Below, one piece after another: positions 1-10,435 of a DNA stretch of 64,000 nucleotides. Made by a program: the position numbers and the translations under genes. How positions within the stretch are numbered: position 1 is the stretch's first letter; the number at the start of each line of letters is the position of its first letter. The DNA is taken from positions 1,166,319 to 1,230,318 of the forward strand of contig ML976665.1 in NCBI GenBank assembly GCA_010015655.1, read 5' to 3'. A model generated the notes under the pieces. The model ran no database searches, was not told where the DNA came from, and was given only the letters and a program-made list of their open reading frames with translations. The stretch comes from Bimuria novae-zelandiae CBS 107.79. Its lineage: Eukaryota > Ascomycota > Dothideomycetes > Pleosporales > Didymosphaeriaceae.

Positions 1-1
1 T

Positions 2-524
2 GATGGATCAGCTCTGCCGCCAAGCCTTATCTATAAGGCTGCCAACAAGGGCATCCAATCAAGCTGGGTAGAGGATATCAAGGCAGGATATCATGAAGTC
101 TTTATTACCTCATCATCCTCTAGCGGGACAAACAACGATATTAGACTTGCCTGGCTTAAGCAGGTGTTTAATTGCTGTATAAAAGAGAAGGCTCGACGAT
201 TATATTAACTTTTAATCCTAAATAGCTATAGCTCCTATATTACTATAGACTTTATTAACTACTATAATTAGAATAAGATCCTGCTTGCTATTCTGCCTCC
301 TTATTTAACTTATACGCTTCAGCTACTTAACGTTGCGATGTTTAAGCCTTTATTAACAGCCTACTTAGCAGAGCTATTAAATTACCTTTATAGAAGCTAG
401 GGCTTAGCTTTTATTACTAAAGGCGACTTCTTCCCACTATTTTAGAATGCGTGGAAGGCCTCCTTTAAGGAATTAACTATCCTTAGCTCTTTTAGAGCTA
501 CAGGCATATCGCCACCTAATCCTA
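2..524 (+). pseudogene. Fot1-like transposase, DDE-domain fragment before the LINE insertion
   Basis: Translation from base 2 gives the core of a Fot1/pogo DDE transposase. It starts at the first catalytic Asp region (DGSALPPSLIYKA), continues through IQSSWVEDI and TNNDIRLAWLKQVF, and ends at ATGISPPNP where the LINE interrupts it. Several in-frame TAG/TAA codons interrupt it, as expected from C-to-T at CAG/CAA/CGA. Two catalytic positions are altered: the family's ILDGHGSH-like block reads ILNSYSSY, and the PLDVVMFKPL-like block reads LLNVAMFKPL. Both are Asp-to-Asn, a G-to-A change. The copy cannot encode an active enzyme. The N-terminal DNA-binding half lies left of the window. Confidence 0.88.
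511..524. repeat. Target-site duplication of the LINE, left copy
   Basis: The 14 bases GCCACCTAATCCTA occur here and again exactly at 6512-6525, flanking the LINE. Beyond the duplication the sequences diverge. The transposase frame of the host element continues from the right copy, so this is the insertion site. Confidence 0.93.
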
Positions 525-860
525 CACCGAACACCAACTTTTCGATTTTTAGATATCCTCTCTAAAGACCCTAATAATCCTAGTAACTGAACAAGCTTAC
601 TGCGCTGATTCTGGGAGTACCTTTAACGTCCGCCTAGCCCTCCGCGCAGACGCGCAAAGGAGCTTGTTAGGATAGCAGAGTCTCCCTCCTCCTAGCACAC
701 AGGGTCCCTAGACCCTGTGATCCCTCAGTAGCTTTATACACGCGCCCTAAGACGGCCCCAGGAGGACATACATCACCGTGCACCCCTTTTGAGTAGCCAG
801 AACCCTGGTAGGGGCGCTCCCAAACCTTGCGTCTCTGATACCGTCTAACGCCACATTACC

Positions 861-2335
861 GAGACTTAGCAGATTGCCTAGCTATGGAACACTATTACTA
901 CGGCTTTTGCAGCAGCGGTAGACCAACACGCAGAGAGCTACACTAACCCTTAAGAGGCTAAGATTGCTAAGGAGCTGTAGTAGAGAGTTATCTAGGCTCT
1001 AACCTTGCTCTCCCTAAGTAACTCCCCCCCTAGCTCCCGCTGGAGCAGCGACACCAGTTATAGCAACCCTAGGAGCTAAGAGTCGGGACGCCGCTCTTGG
1101 GCGGACGTAGCTAGAGACCCCTAGATCTTAGATAGGGGTGGCAGTTAACCCCTAATCCTTGCTAGGCCCTGGCCCAACCCGCCCGCTAAGCTAAAAGAAG
1201 ACAATTAAATATTCGTAGCTATCTCTAACCTGGCAATGCGACTGCAACAACCCTCACTCTTTGCGACATACCTACCGCATCACTAATTAACACAGGCTGG
1301 GCGATTACCCCAGCAAATGAGAACATCCGGGGCCGACTTCTAACTCAAGAAAACCAGGAACTTCTAGTAAGAGCGCTAGACGGAGACGCGGTGAGGATCC
1401 CAGAACGCTGGACTAACTACGCAGTACAAGGAGTACCTAGCTCTTTCCGGACCCTAGACGGCACAGAACTACTAACTACTACCTAGCTAGTAGAGGAAGA
1501 GGTCTGCTTGTAAACAGGTAAGTAGCCAGTTAGTTGCAGGACCTCACGACATGGGGCGAATTAGCATAGCCTTACTACCTGGATCGTTTTATATAAGGAG
1601 CCAGTCCGCTCGTTCCGGCTCTTTGGCACCAGCCAATTCTCGAAGGAAATCTACAAGCATCCTACCATACAGCGACATAACCCAGGCTGCTAGGGCTACT
1701 GCAACGCTGCCCGCTATACCCGAGTAGCCCGCTGTGCACACTGCGGGGACCGCACGGATAGACACCAAGGATAGTACGGAGACAGTTGCGCCCATAAAGC
1801 TATGTGTGCTAACTGTCATAGCCCTTATCTAGCTAGTCACACCAACTGCCCGGTAGCTCCTCGCCGGGTTAACAGACACATTACTAAGCCTATAAAGACT
1901 AAGCTAAAGGCTATCCGTCGCGTAGGCAAAATAGCACAGCAGCACCTCTATAGGATAGTTGAAGTAGCCCTTGAACAGGCAACACTTTAGCCTGAGGCTC
2001 CTCCTATGGAGGTATTAGAGATAGTGCCTTCCCACCTTTCTGCCTAGAGGCAAGAAGGAGAAAGCAGGGCTACACCTCCTATAACTACTGCCTCCTATGC
2101 ATCCTCCTCTACTACTGGCAGAGAAAAGAGACCAAGGCGGGCCGCCACAGGCCAGAGGAGCCTTAATGTAGAACAACTGTCTGCCGGCAGTATTCGTCCA
2201 CAATTAACTATCCACACTAACCCGTCCACCTCGGAGAGGGAAGACGCCAGCATGAGCGATGACCCGCCATTATTATGCTAGAACACCCTTATAACATCCC
2301 AGCCGACACCAGGCATTAACAGCCTAGCCTGTTAA
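861..2335 (+). pseudogene. LINE ORF1, gag-like RNA-binding protein with zinc knuckles (degenerate)
   Basis: Codons in one frame around 1590-2300 read as a gag-like protein (VLYKEPVRSFRLFGTSQF, then paired cysteine fingers CAHCGDR.. and CANCHSPY..SHTNCP at about 1730-1855). A basic stretch and a Ser/Thr-rich tail follow. Zinc knuckles of this kind in ORF1 of Tad1/I-like LINEs bind the element RNA in the ribonucleoprotein particle. Stops, mostly TAG, interrupt the frame. The start near 861 is approximate: the upstream part resembles a low-complexity gag N-terminus and has no clear ATG. Confidence 0.6.
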
Positions 2336-5300
2336 GCAAACAACTACGTGTATGCTGGGCTAATGTTAGCAAGAGCTCACCCTGGCACATCACAATACTA
2401 GAGGTGGCGTTTCAGAAGGGTATAGATATTATGTGTGTTTAAGAGCCCTTCACATGTGCCAACTTAAGAACTTCTACCCACCCTGGTTTCACACACCTAG
2501 CACCCATCAGCACCTAGGACAGCCCCAACACACCAGGCTCAGCCCGCCCTAGGGTGATGACCTACATCCGCAAAGGATGCCACCTACGATACCAGGCTAG
2601 AGAGAGCCTTAACCACCCAGACATGCTGTGGGCTGTAGTGAATAGAGTGGCAATACTTAACTACTACAGACAGCCACACACCCCACACGTTATCTAATAC
2701 GTCACACATCTTATACCCCCTCAACTCTGCCTTATAGGAGGAGACTTTAACGCTAGACATAAATCCTTTAAGCCTACCACCACTATAGCTAACGGAGGTG
2801 TAGAGCTAGCTAGATAGGCTACTAACGCGTCTATAGACTACATTAGTGTGCTAGGGCAGCTAACACACTGCGCTAGCTATATCCTTGACCTTACCTTCTC
2901 TAATATCCTATTTGCCTAGTCTGCTATTAATGCTAGCATGCATAGCGGCTTAGACCATAAGACAATAGTAACCTCTGTCCCTCTCTCCACACCAGGCACT
3001 CCGCATCTAGAACAGTACCACTACAGAGTCCCCAAGGCAAGCCTACCTAAATTCACTGGGCTGGTAGAAATAGGTGTCCAGAACATCCCAGACCCGCTTG
3101 CAACACAGGATGCAGCATAGCTAGAGGAATGCGTCACGCTGCTCACAGAGACTATACAGCACTCTGTACAGACAGCAGGCAAGCTCGACCGCAAGGAAGG
3201 CCGCGCTGCACCATGGTGGACCAAGGAGTGCAAAACTACCTACCAGGCCTATAAACATGCTAGGCTGCTCTACTCTGGCAGTCTACTAGAGGAGAGACAG
3301 GCCTTTAAGACTATCGTCCGATAGGCTAAGAGGCAGTACTAGAGGCATGTCATTAATAATACTAAGGATGATAAGGACCTGTTTAAGATTATTACCTAGT
3401 ATAAGCTTACACCAGAGAACCAGGACACTCCTCTCATCGTGAACAATAGGATAATATCAGACCCCCTAGAGAAGGCAGAGGCTCTTAGAGAGGAAGTCCT
3501 TAATCGGTACACAGCAGAGGATAACCTTAGACACTACCTAGACCAGGAGAATGCAGATGCCCTCCCGTGGAGCACACACATCTCACTAGAGGAAACTGAA
3601 CAAAACACAGTAGGAGTCTCGAGCACCTTACCAGGCACTAACCGCTTTACTATATAACTACTCCGTGCCTGCTAGGCTTAGGTTAGGGAACTTATACGAA
3701 GAATCTTCTAGCGATGCCTTAAGCTTAACTACTTCCTAGCATAGTAGAAGCTTGCCGAGGTAGCAATAATACTAAAGATAGGGAAGACAGACTAAACATT
3801 ACCTTACTCCTAGAGACCTATAGCGCTTCTCTCTTACATTAGAAAGGGACTTAAACAAACAGTGGCTAGACAAATTGCGTGGACCGCTATAACACATAAG
3901 ATCCTTAGCCCCTAGCATAGCGGCGCCCTTCTAAAGCGCTCTATAGCAGACCTCACTGCAGCGTTCACCCATAACACTAAAGCAGCATGGGTACTTGGAA
4001 AGCATGTCACTATAGTTACTCTAGATATTTAAGGCGCCTTTAATGCGCTCCTCAAGAACCGCCTGCTACACCGGATGGCCTAACAGAGCTAGCCATAAAG
4101 GACCATGCTCTTTATAGACTCATTCCTCACTAATCAGAGGGTTCGGGTCCGCCTTGGACAGGTCACTACCCCTAGCTACCCTGTCGCCTGTGGCACACCC
4201 CAAGGCTCGCCTCTCTCCCCTGTCCTATATACACTATACCTAGCAGAGCTACTATCTATGGACACAAAACGGAGGTTTGGATATGCAAACGACATATGTC
4301 TATACCAGGCCTTACACTCTATAGACGACAACGTCGAGCTCCTAGCATTAGATCTAAGGCAGATCAGAGCATAGGGCGAGGCTAATAAGGTCACCTTTGC
4401 CCTAAAAAAGCAGGAAATAATACACCTAACTAGACAGCGAAGCAGCTACGCACTACCATATGTTATAGATAAGCAGCTTACGATCTACCCTATCCTCTTA
4501 AGTAGAAAGCACAGCTAGCCAGCCCTGCGTTAGTTAGGAGTGTGGTTTAACCACAGACTTACCTTTAGACAACATGTAGCTACACGCACTGCAAAAGCTG
4601 CTAGGGTAGCCCATTATATTTATAGTCTGGCCAGGACTACCTATGGACCACCAGCTAGCTCCCTCCGCAAGGCCACTATTGCCTGTGTATACCCGTCGCT
4701 TCTGTATGGGACTGAATGCTGGTACAGAGGCCGCACTAAACAGCCACATACACTCAAACCAGGCAGGCCTCAAAAGGTCAGCGCTTACATTAGATGGCAC
4801 ATAGCTACTATAGATAAGACACTAGCTATAGCAGCAAGGGGCATTCTACTAGCGTAAAGAACAACCCCTACAGCTGCACTCTTTTAAGACGCCGGACTAC
4901 TATCTACAGCAGTAGTACTAGAGGAAGCTAAACTTAGATTTGCAACCTACTTACGAACTATAGATATAGACTATCCTCTCACTAGGCGCACATTAGTACA
5001 TATAGTAAACAGGGGCGTAAAAACTGGACAACCCTAGCGAGTTAAGACAAAAGTCCAACAGATAGCATCTCTTCTACCAGAGATCCTTAGGACTACACTC
5101 ATAGCCCCTTACTACTTAACTAGCTGCCGAACTAACCCAACGCTTGGCATAGACAAGAAGACTATAGCTAAGGCTTTTAATATATAGTGGGCCTATCTCT
5201 TACCACTAGACGTGACTATCTTCTCAGATGGCTCTAAACAGTACACAAAGGAAGGAGAAAAGCGGGTGACCTATAGCTTTATAGTGTATTAGAACGAAAA

Positions 5301-6100
5301 GTAATTACAGACTAGACGCGGGTCACTTAACTCTACCTCGCATGTCTTTAACGCTAAGGTAGTAGGAGCATAGAGAGGCTTCTAGCACACTATAAGATAA
5401 CTAGAGTTTAATACTTGTTAAATCTGGCTATGTATAGACAGCACCTTAGTTATATAGTGCCTAAGGGGCAATTCACCCCCTACCTCTTAATGGGCCTTTT
5501 TGGAGTGCCATGGCGCTATGGAGACTCACGACGTCTCTATTAAATGGGCCCCTAGACACCTAGGCATTAAAGGAAATAAGGCAGTAGACAGATTAGCTAA
5601 CCTAGAAGCCTAACACCTATTACCCCTAACAGGTAAAGCTGCTCTGCTTACACTCTTAGGCATTAAGATAATTGCCTATAAGATATTATAACACACACAG
5701 CAGATCTGGTAGTCTGACAAAAAGAACAAACTCTCTAGATGGTATAAAAGCTGGCACCTAGACTATGCACCACGTAGTAGTCTAAAGGAACTAGACCTAC
5801 TAAGAGCTATCTTAGCCAGACTGCTTTCTATCCGGTCTAGACATGGGGATTTTGCCTGGTACCACTAAAAGTACAACTACAAGGATGCAAACCTTACCTA
5901 CTTATACGGACAGGATAAGACACTAGAGCACCTTACGCTCTGCCGCAAGACCCTAGGGGCCTTTAGTAGATGGCCACTTCGACCACCTACACCACCATCT
6001 AGCCGGGCTAACGGCCTGGCGTATACTGCGGTGCTGCTAGGGGATCCAGAGGCCTTTAAAGCCTTCACCTAACTTACATAGTACTACACTAAGATTTGTC
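2336..6100 (+). pseudogene. LINE ORF2, endonuclease-reverse transcriptase-RNase H polyprotein (degenerate)
   Basis: Domains in order. The AP endonuclease has GGDFNARH (2738-2760), LDLTFSN and the GLDHKTIVTSV block that supplies the catalytic SDH-like motif. The reverse transcriptase has LTAAFTHN, VACGTPQGSPLSPVLY (about 4180-4230) and the active-site box at 4282-4293. RNase H has IFSDGSKQY (about 5218) and IKWAPRHLGIKGNKAVDRLANLEA (about 5540-5612). A CCHC-like finger (LYGQDKTLEHLTLCRK) follows. The RT box reads YAND where YADD is expected, a G-to-A change that removes a catalytic Asp. Many in-frame stops also kill it. Boundaries are approximate because start and stop codons are mutated. Confidence 0.85.
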
Positions 6101-6181
6101 CCCGCTAGCTCCTGCAGCCCTATAATAGTAACAAGCAATGTAGCACCTAGCAAGAACTAGGTCTAGCATAATAGCTACAAT

Positions 6182-6261
6182 ACTCCCTACCCCTCTTCCT
6201 CTCTTTCCCCTCCCCCTACACACACACACACATACACACACACTCGCTCTCTCTCTCTCTT
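6182..6261. repeat. Pyrimidine tract with CA and CT microsatellites in the LINE 3' region
   Basis: A C/T-only run (about 6182-6216) passes into a (CA)n run and then a (CT)n run up to 6261. It lies in the 3' untranslated part of the LINE, downstream of the C-terminal finger. Confidence 0.8.
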
Positions 6262-6495
6262 AGCACATAGATGCCTTAAAATGCAAGGAAACCACCCTAA
6301 TGTACATACATCGCTTAGCCTCCCTAACTGGAAGGGGAGTTATAGTTCTAAAATGGTAGTAATACCCGCGCAGGCAAGAAATGCTTTCTAGGGTAGTGTG
6401 TTAGCACTGTAATTCTATAGCTTAGCACGTCGTATATGCCCTTTAGGAGGCGAGATGGTGGACTTAATCCCTATTAAAGAGACGTAAAATGAATA

Positions 6496-6511
6496 CCAAC
6501 CAACCAACCAA
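6496..6511 (+). repeat. (CCAA)4 tail of the LINE
   Basis: Four exact CCAA units end the LINE directly before the right copy of the target duplication. Simple-repeat tails in place of poly(A) are known in several non-LTR clades. This fixes the 3' end and the plus orientation. Confidence 0.85.
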
Positions 6512-6525
6512 GCCACCTAATCCTA
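6512..6525. repeat. Target-site duplication of the LINE, right copy
   Basis: Exact copy of 511-524. Reading PPNPNSILNRFT from here continues the Fot1 transposase interrupted at 524 in the same frame. Confidence 0.93.
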
Positions 6526-7250
6526 ATTCTATCCTTAATAGGTTTACCTAAAATTAAGAATTAGGTGATAACTCCTTATCAGGGCTTAGTAATCATGACT
6601 AGAGAAAGATGGATAGGCTTATATAATTAGTAGTAAAGGAATAAGGTAGTTAAGATATAAAAAAGCTTTGTTAATTACTCTACTATCTATCTGTTAAAAA
6701 TAAGCTGCTTAAGCATGACAACGATGGGCTTAGGCAGGCGCTATTTATTAAGAAGAAGCGTAAGAAGAAGGGTAAAACTCTAGACCTTTAATAGCGCTAG
6801 GAGTATTATAGTAGGGCTATCTTATAGTTACTAAGGAAAGTAAGGGAGGCACGTTATTATTAATTAATTAAAGAGCAGGAAGATAAGTAGTAGTAGCTTT
6901 AAAAAGTAAAGATAGCAGAGCTAAAAAAGGTAGCTAAGCTATACAAGGAGAAAATGCAGCAGGAAAAGCGTGCTGCGCGAGAGGCAGCTAAGAAGGCGAA
7001 GGAGAAGGAGAGGGCTGAAAAGGCTGCTCAGCGCGCTGCCCAGAAGTCTGCCCGCGACGCTGAAAAAGCTCTACAAGTATCCCAAAAGGGTAAGAGAAAG
7101 GCCTCTCAGCCATCTCTACAGAGCAGAAAGCGTCAGAAACGTGGTGTGGATGCTGCAGATATTGGGGAGGCCTCAGAGGGCGCATCTGCTGCCCCGAGCA
7201 AATCTACACGCAGCGGCCGCGACGTCAAGCTTCCAGATAGATTTAAATAG
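6526..7250 (+). pseudogene. Fot1-like transposase, C-terminal part after the LINE
   Basis: Continues the fragment at 2-524 in frame: a region with several stops (6540-6905), then a charged Lys/Glu/Ala-rich coiled segment. The tail has KGKRKASQ and RKRQKR basic clusters and ends TRSGRDVKLPDRFK, characteristic of this fungal Fot1 subfamily. From about 6945 to 7250 the frame is fully open (a 98-codon ORF from 6954) and looks undamaged, whereas upstream bases are TA-rich and stop-filled. The stop TAG at 7248-7250 is probably the natural end. Confidence 0.85.
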
Positions 7251-7344
7251 TGCAAATGAATCGCAGCTATCAAATTACTACCCTGCAAGAAAAATCTCGT
7301 GATAATATTGATCGTGGGTGGTGCTGTAGCCTTGTTTTTAATAG

Positions 7345-7394
7345 AGCGTTTTTGGTGTTGCCCGCGAATCCGCGCATCACGCGCACGGACACGT
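7345..7394 (+). repeat. Putative right terminal inverted repeat of the Fot1-like element
   Basis: The block CCGCGAATCCGCGCATCACG followed by CGCACGGACACGT and TA closes the element. Its last 13 or so bases match the terminus of element A (about 40895-40908). The partner repeat lies outside the window, so the exact outer base is not proven. Confidence 0.65.
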
Positions 7395-7585
7395 TATCGG
7401 GCGCGGCGCGAGCAGGAACGACGGAGAGCTCCCATCACCAACTTCACACCATTGTTCGCCGCAACATGCCCCAGCAGCCCTAACGGTGGCGGTCTTCGCG
7501 TTCTTCCTCGCTGTGAACCCCCGTTCTTTGCCCGTGGGCCTGATATTGCAGTCGCGGCTAGCCTTCAGGAACCTAGGCTCATTCC

Positions 7586-8202
7586 ATGGGCATCTGCTCG
7601 TCATGCCTGGGCTTTGCCCGGCGGTCCTCTGATGCTGAGGTGAGTGCTGCTTTCGCTCGCGCACGCATATGCGAGCTGTCTCGCCTCTCCCGTCCATGTA
7701 CTAATGCCGATTCTTCGCCCTTGCAGCATTCTGACAGCTCGCATCTCCTTGGGGACCCTTACCAGCCGCATTACGGCAGCATCAACCAGCCGGGAGCCCA
7801 TAGCCTGCCCCAGCCAGATCCCGAAGAGATCAGGCGACAGAGGGATGCACTGGAGCGAATATGCGCTCAGACATCGGAGTGAGTCCCGGTCGTACCTTCC
7901 CCCCGCCGTCGGTCGCTCATCCCTTGTTTAGCAAGTTGATCCATGTTTCGCAAGCCGCTTACACCGATGATAACCACCACTCCGAGTATCTGCGTCTGTT
8001 TAACGAGCGATTCCCGCCCATGAAGACTGCCAGCCGCCCATCTTCCGCCGATGCGGACCACGAGGACGACGAGGCGACCTGGCTGGGGAACATCGTCGGG
8101 ACTTCCAACGACGCCGAAGGCAGCTGGGAGCGAGTCGAGCCTATCGAATCTGGCGCGCTGACGGTCCAGTTCGGTGAGGCCCTGAGCGATAGGAAACGAT
8201 AA
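7586..8202 (+). CDS. LAMTOR1: LAMTOR1/Meh1 (Ego1)-like vacuolar anchor of the Ragulator/EGO complex
   Basis: Three exons: 7586-7639, 7727-7878 and 7932-8202, giving 158 residues. Both introns have GTGAGT donors (7640, 7879) and AG acceptors (7725-7726, 7930-7931). The N-terminus MGICSSCLGF carries Gly2 and Cys4/Cys7, the dual N-myristoylation and palmitoylation signal that holds this family on vacuolar or lysosomal membranes. LLGDPYQPHYGSIN and TSDKLIHVS are conserved fungal family blocks. Known role: scaffold that recruits Rag/Gtr GTPases for amino-acid signalling to TORC1. The Fot1-like element ends about 190 bp upstream, so the promoter or 5' UTR may be altered. The ATG is fixed by the lipidation motif. 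A strand-opposed ORF here is a shadow. Confidence 0.92.
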
Positions 8203-8959
8203 TGTAACATACTTGTGTCGCTCGCCATCTGGGCTTGGACAAGGCTTGTTGCACGCCGCTATTGCTTGTTCTACTATGTCCGACCCTCGGGCTGTTCTGA
8301 TACCCACCATTAATTTCCTTTGCTTCTCTACTCGTGTCATGGGCGTTTATTTCCTCTGTCGCATCTGCATCGGTGGAGTCAGTCAAATGCACTAATACAA
8401 TTTCACTCTTACATTGTATCTTTATCCATACGCTTCGTGCACATTTACATCATTTACCTTTAGTACGGTGCCAACCATTGGTGTGCCCGACTAGGTACTA
8501 CATGGGTCAGCCGGGCCAAACACCACCGTCTCTCACCAGTGGGCTCGCTGCTTTCACAAACCGGGTAACAATACCACACACATTATACACAGCTGGTGTC
8601 TAATTACGTTCTATACAGGCATCGGATTAACCTCGTGTATTCGACCATCTCCTCGTATCGTACATGCACCATGCACAAAATGATATGCGCCAAACCAGAG
8701 GCTGGCGGACGAATCGCGACCGGTACAACGAAGCGCCGTGCCATCATCAGGAAAATAAAAGAAAGGCCTGAATCTCACTCAAATCAATGCAAGAACAACC
8801 CTCGACTGAGCATTGGGCCCTGTAGCGCCAATTTCAACGGCATGCCGTGTAATGTAACACGACGAGGGCCTCCCTTTCAACGGCTGAAAAGGCATCAGCG
8901 TGCGCTCCGCAGAGAAGATGCAAAAACTTACCGAAATGACACGCCTGGGATGCAATCTC
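8203..8959. other. Convergent 3'-3' intergenic spacer
   Basis: Lies between the stop of the LAMTOR1-like gene (+) and the stop of the zinc-binding gene (-). Only short ORFs occur. Presumably it holds both 3' UTRs. No repeat or RNA gene seen. Confidence 0.6.
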
Positions 8960-10435
8960 TCATTGCGACACCTCTGGAGAATCGACAGTGAGGCTGCCAA
9001 TCTCCTCTTCAAACTCCTTCAGCTTCTTGGCAGCCTGAGTCTGCACAAGAGCGACAACCGCCAACTTCTCCCGCTCGGTCAGGTATCCCAGCGCCATATC
9101 GAGGCCCGGTTTGGCCATGGCCTGGAAACCCGATGCCATTTTGCTGAACATGTCGTTGCCGAACTTGCGGGCAACTCCCTTCATCGCCGAGATAAGCTCG
9201 GCCTTTTGGTCTTCGTCCAAAGGCAGATTATAGTGCAGCGCCTGCAATTCCTTGTCGATGAGGTTGCGGAGGTTACCCTCAGCCGGCTCTTGAACAGCGG
9301 GGTCGGCAGGAGTGGGGGTCTGTATTTTGTCAGCAATGTTGTCCAACGTTTGCACACTGTTACTTACGACTGCAGGCGTTTCGTATGGCCAAGCATATCG
9401 TTCAGCGAGGTTCTTTCTTACCTTCTGTCGTACTGCCTCCATGAACTGTTCGCCCGACTTGCTAGGCACGCCATTGCGCTCAAGCAGACCCGACCGAGCA
9501 GGGATCTTCGCCGGGCGGCTCTCGGGAGAGGGCATGCGACTATGCAAGTTGGGCTGAAGCTGGGCTCGGCCCTCGGGGAAGTATCCGAACATCTTCTGCA
9601 TGATCTGAGGGTGCTGTGAGGGACGGATGCCGCGGACGTCGTCTAGATTGCCGTATTTCTTGTTCAAGAGATCCGACTTCTCCTGCTCAGACATATCCCA
9701 TTCGGCGGGAAGAGGCATCAGGGGCCGCGAGCGTAGCTTTTGTTCCAGGCGGGCGCGTTTGGAGGAAGACTGCTTGTTTGCGGGTGAGCTGTCCTCGAGG
9801 TTGTGCTTGCGTTTGCTACCAAGCCCGCCAATCGGCGTCCGCGCATTGCGCAACTGCAATTCTTCTTCGTCGGTCAGATCCTCGTCGATCTCCTCGAGCG
9901 ACTTGTACTCCTTGGCCTTGCGATTGTACTTTGTGCGCTCGGTGCTGGACGGTGGGGTGATGGCGTCGCCAGCTTGCCGTCCAGCCTGCGCCTTCTCCGC
10001 CTTCTTCACCTTCGACTCCTCACGCTCCTCCTCGTTGATCTTCGCCAACGCGGCCTCGGCCTCTGAGTCCTTGGTCTCGGCCAGAGCGCCCACCGGGAAG
10101 AGTTTCTGGCGACGGATAGAAGCGGCTCCAGGTGTCGCAGTCATGAGATTGCCGTGCGCAAGAGAGCGACCCTTCTGCTCGCGCTCAATTTGGCAGGGGC
10201 GGCATACTTGCCAAGTGCAGCCTTTGCAGCGGCGCATCTCGTCGGTCGTGTTGCGCTTGTCGCAGACAGAGCATTTTGCCGTGTGGATCTTCACCAGCGC
10301 AAAGTCGGCTGGATTATCCGAACACTGGGCGCGAGCAGACGTCGCAGAGCCGGGTGTGACCGACTTGAAGCGCGCCGCCCGGACGGGCGTAGCAGGGGTG
10401 GGTTTGGAGGGAGTGGGCTTTGAAGGGGTAGACAT
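8960..10435 (-). CDS. Fungal six-cysteine zinc-binding protein, function unknown
   Basis: The open frame encodes 491 residues from ATG at 10435 (MSTPSKPTPSKPTPATP). Residues 55-81 hold C-X2-C-X11-C-X2-C-X4-C-X2-C, a compact zinc-binding module resembling treble-clef/cross-brace fingers. Charged Lys/Glu-rich and low-complexity stretches follow (about 120-240), then basic SKRKH and SSKRARLEQKL segments that could be nuclear localisation signals. A helical tail (about 400-485) comes last. The first 17 residues contain a TPSKP repeat. A 48-bp stretch (9367-9320, minus) begins GTAAGT, has GCTGAC near the end and finishes ACAG in phase 0; it is probably an intron, so the spliced product would be 475 residues. 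Nuclear role is inferred only. I do not recognise a named family. Confidence 0.85.
   Translation of the reverse strand: MSTPSKPTPSKPTPATPVRAARFKSVTPGSATSARAQCSDNPADFALVKIHTAKCSVCDKRNTTDEMRRCKGCTWQVCRPCQIEREQKGRSLAHGNLMTATPGAASIRRQKLFPVGALAETKDSEAEAALAKINEEEREESKVKKAEKAQAGRQAGDAITPPSSTERTKYNRKAKEYKSLEEIDEDLTDEEELQLRNARTPIGGLGSKRKHNLEDSSPANKQSSSKRARLEQKLRSRPLMPLPAEWDMSEQEKSDLLNKKYGNLDDVRGIRPSQHPQIMQKMFGYFPEGRAQLQPNLHSRMPSPESRPAKIPARSGLLERNGVPSKSGEQFMEAVRQKVRKNLAERYAWPYETPAVVSNSVQTLDNIADKIQTPTPADPAVQEPAEGNLRNLIDKELQALHYNLPLDEDQKAELISAMKGVARKFGNDMFSKMASGFQAMAKPGLDMALGYLTEREKLAVVALVQTQAAKKLKEFEEEIGSLTVDSPEVSQ

Larger units (their letters stand above)
525..6511 (+). mobile_element. Tad1-like non-LTR retrotransposon (LINE), full length, RIP-damaged
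   Basis: A 5,987-bp element bounded by an exact 14-bp target-site duplication and ending in a short tail, (CCAA)4. It has the expected order: a gag-like first ORF with zinc knuckles (about 1730-1855), an AP-type endonuclease (about 2340-3100), a reverse transcriptase (about 3700-4800), an RNase H domain (about 5210-5620) and a C-terminal CCHC-like finger (about 5895-5950). This is the Tad1-clade plan of fungi. Both ORFs are full of TAG/TAA codons and the RT active site is mutated, so the copy is dead. It carries no LTRs. Insertion was in the same orientation as the host transposase. Confidence 0.92.
1..7394 (+). mobile_element. Fot1/pogo-like DNA transposon, left end outside the window, split by a LINE
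   Basis: A Tc1/mariner-superfamily element of the Fot1/pogo (DDE_1) type. Its transposase is read in two pieces, 2-524 and 6526-7250, that continue in the same frame once the LINE (525-6511) and one copy of the 14-bp target duplication are removed. The right terminus is placed at about 7394: the sequence ends in GCGCACGGACACGT followed by TA (7395-7396), the expected target dinucleotide. The same GCGCACGGACACG block ends element A near 40908. Most of the transposase is RIP-damaged, but the last 300 bp are clean. The left terminal repeat lies off the window, so the right end is an inference. Confidence 0.88.

Noticed and set aside
7867..8340. 157-codon minus-strand ORF over the LAMTOR1-like exons
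   Set aside because: Shadow of the plus-strand gene, which has clear family blocks and splice sites.
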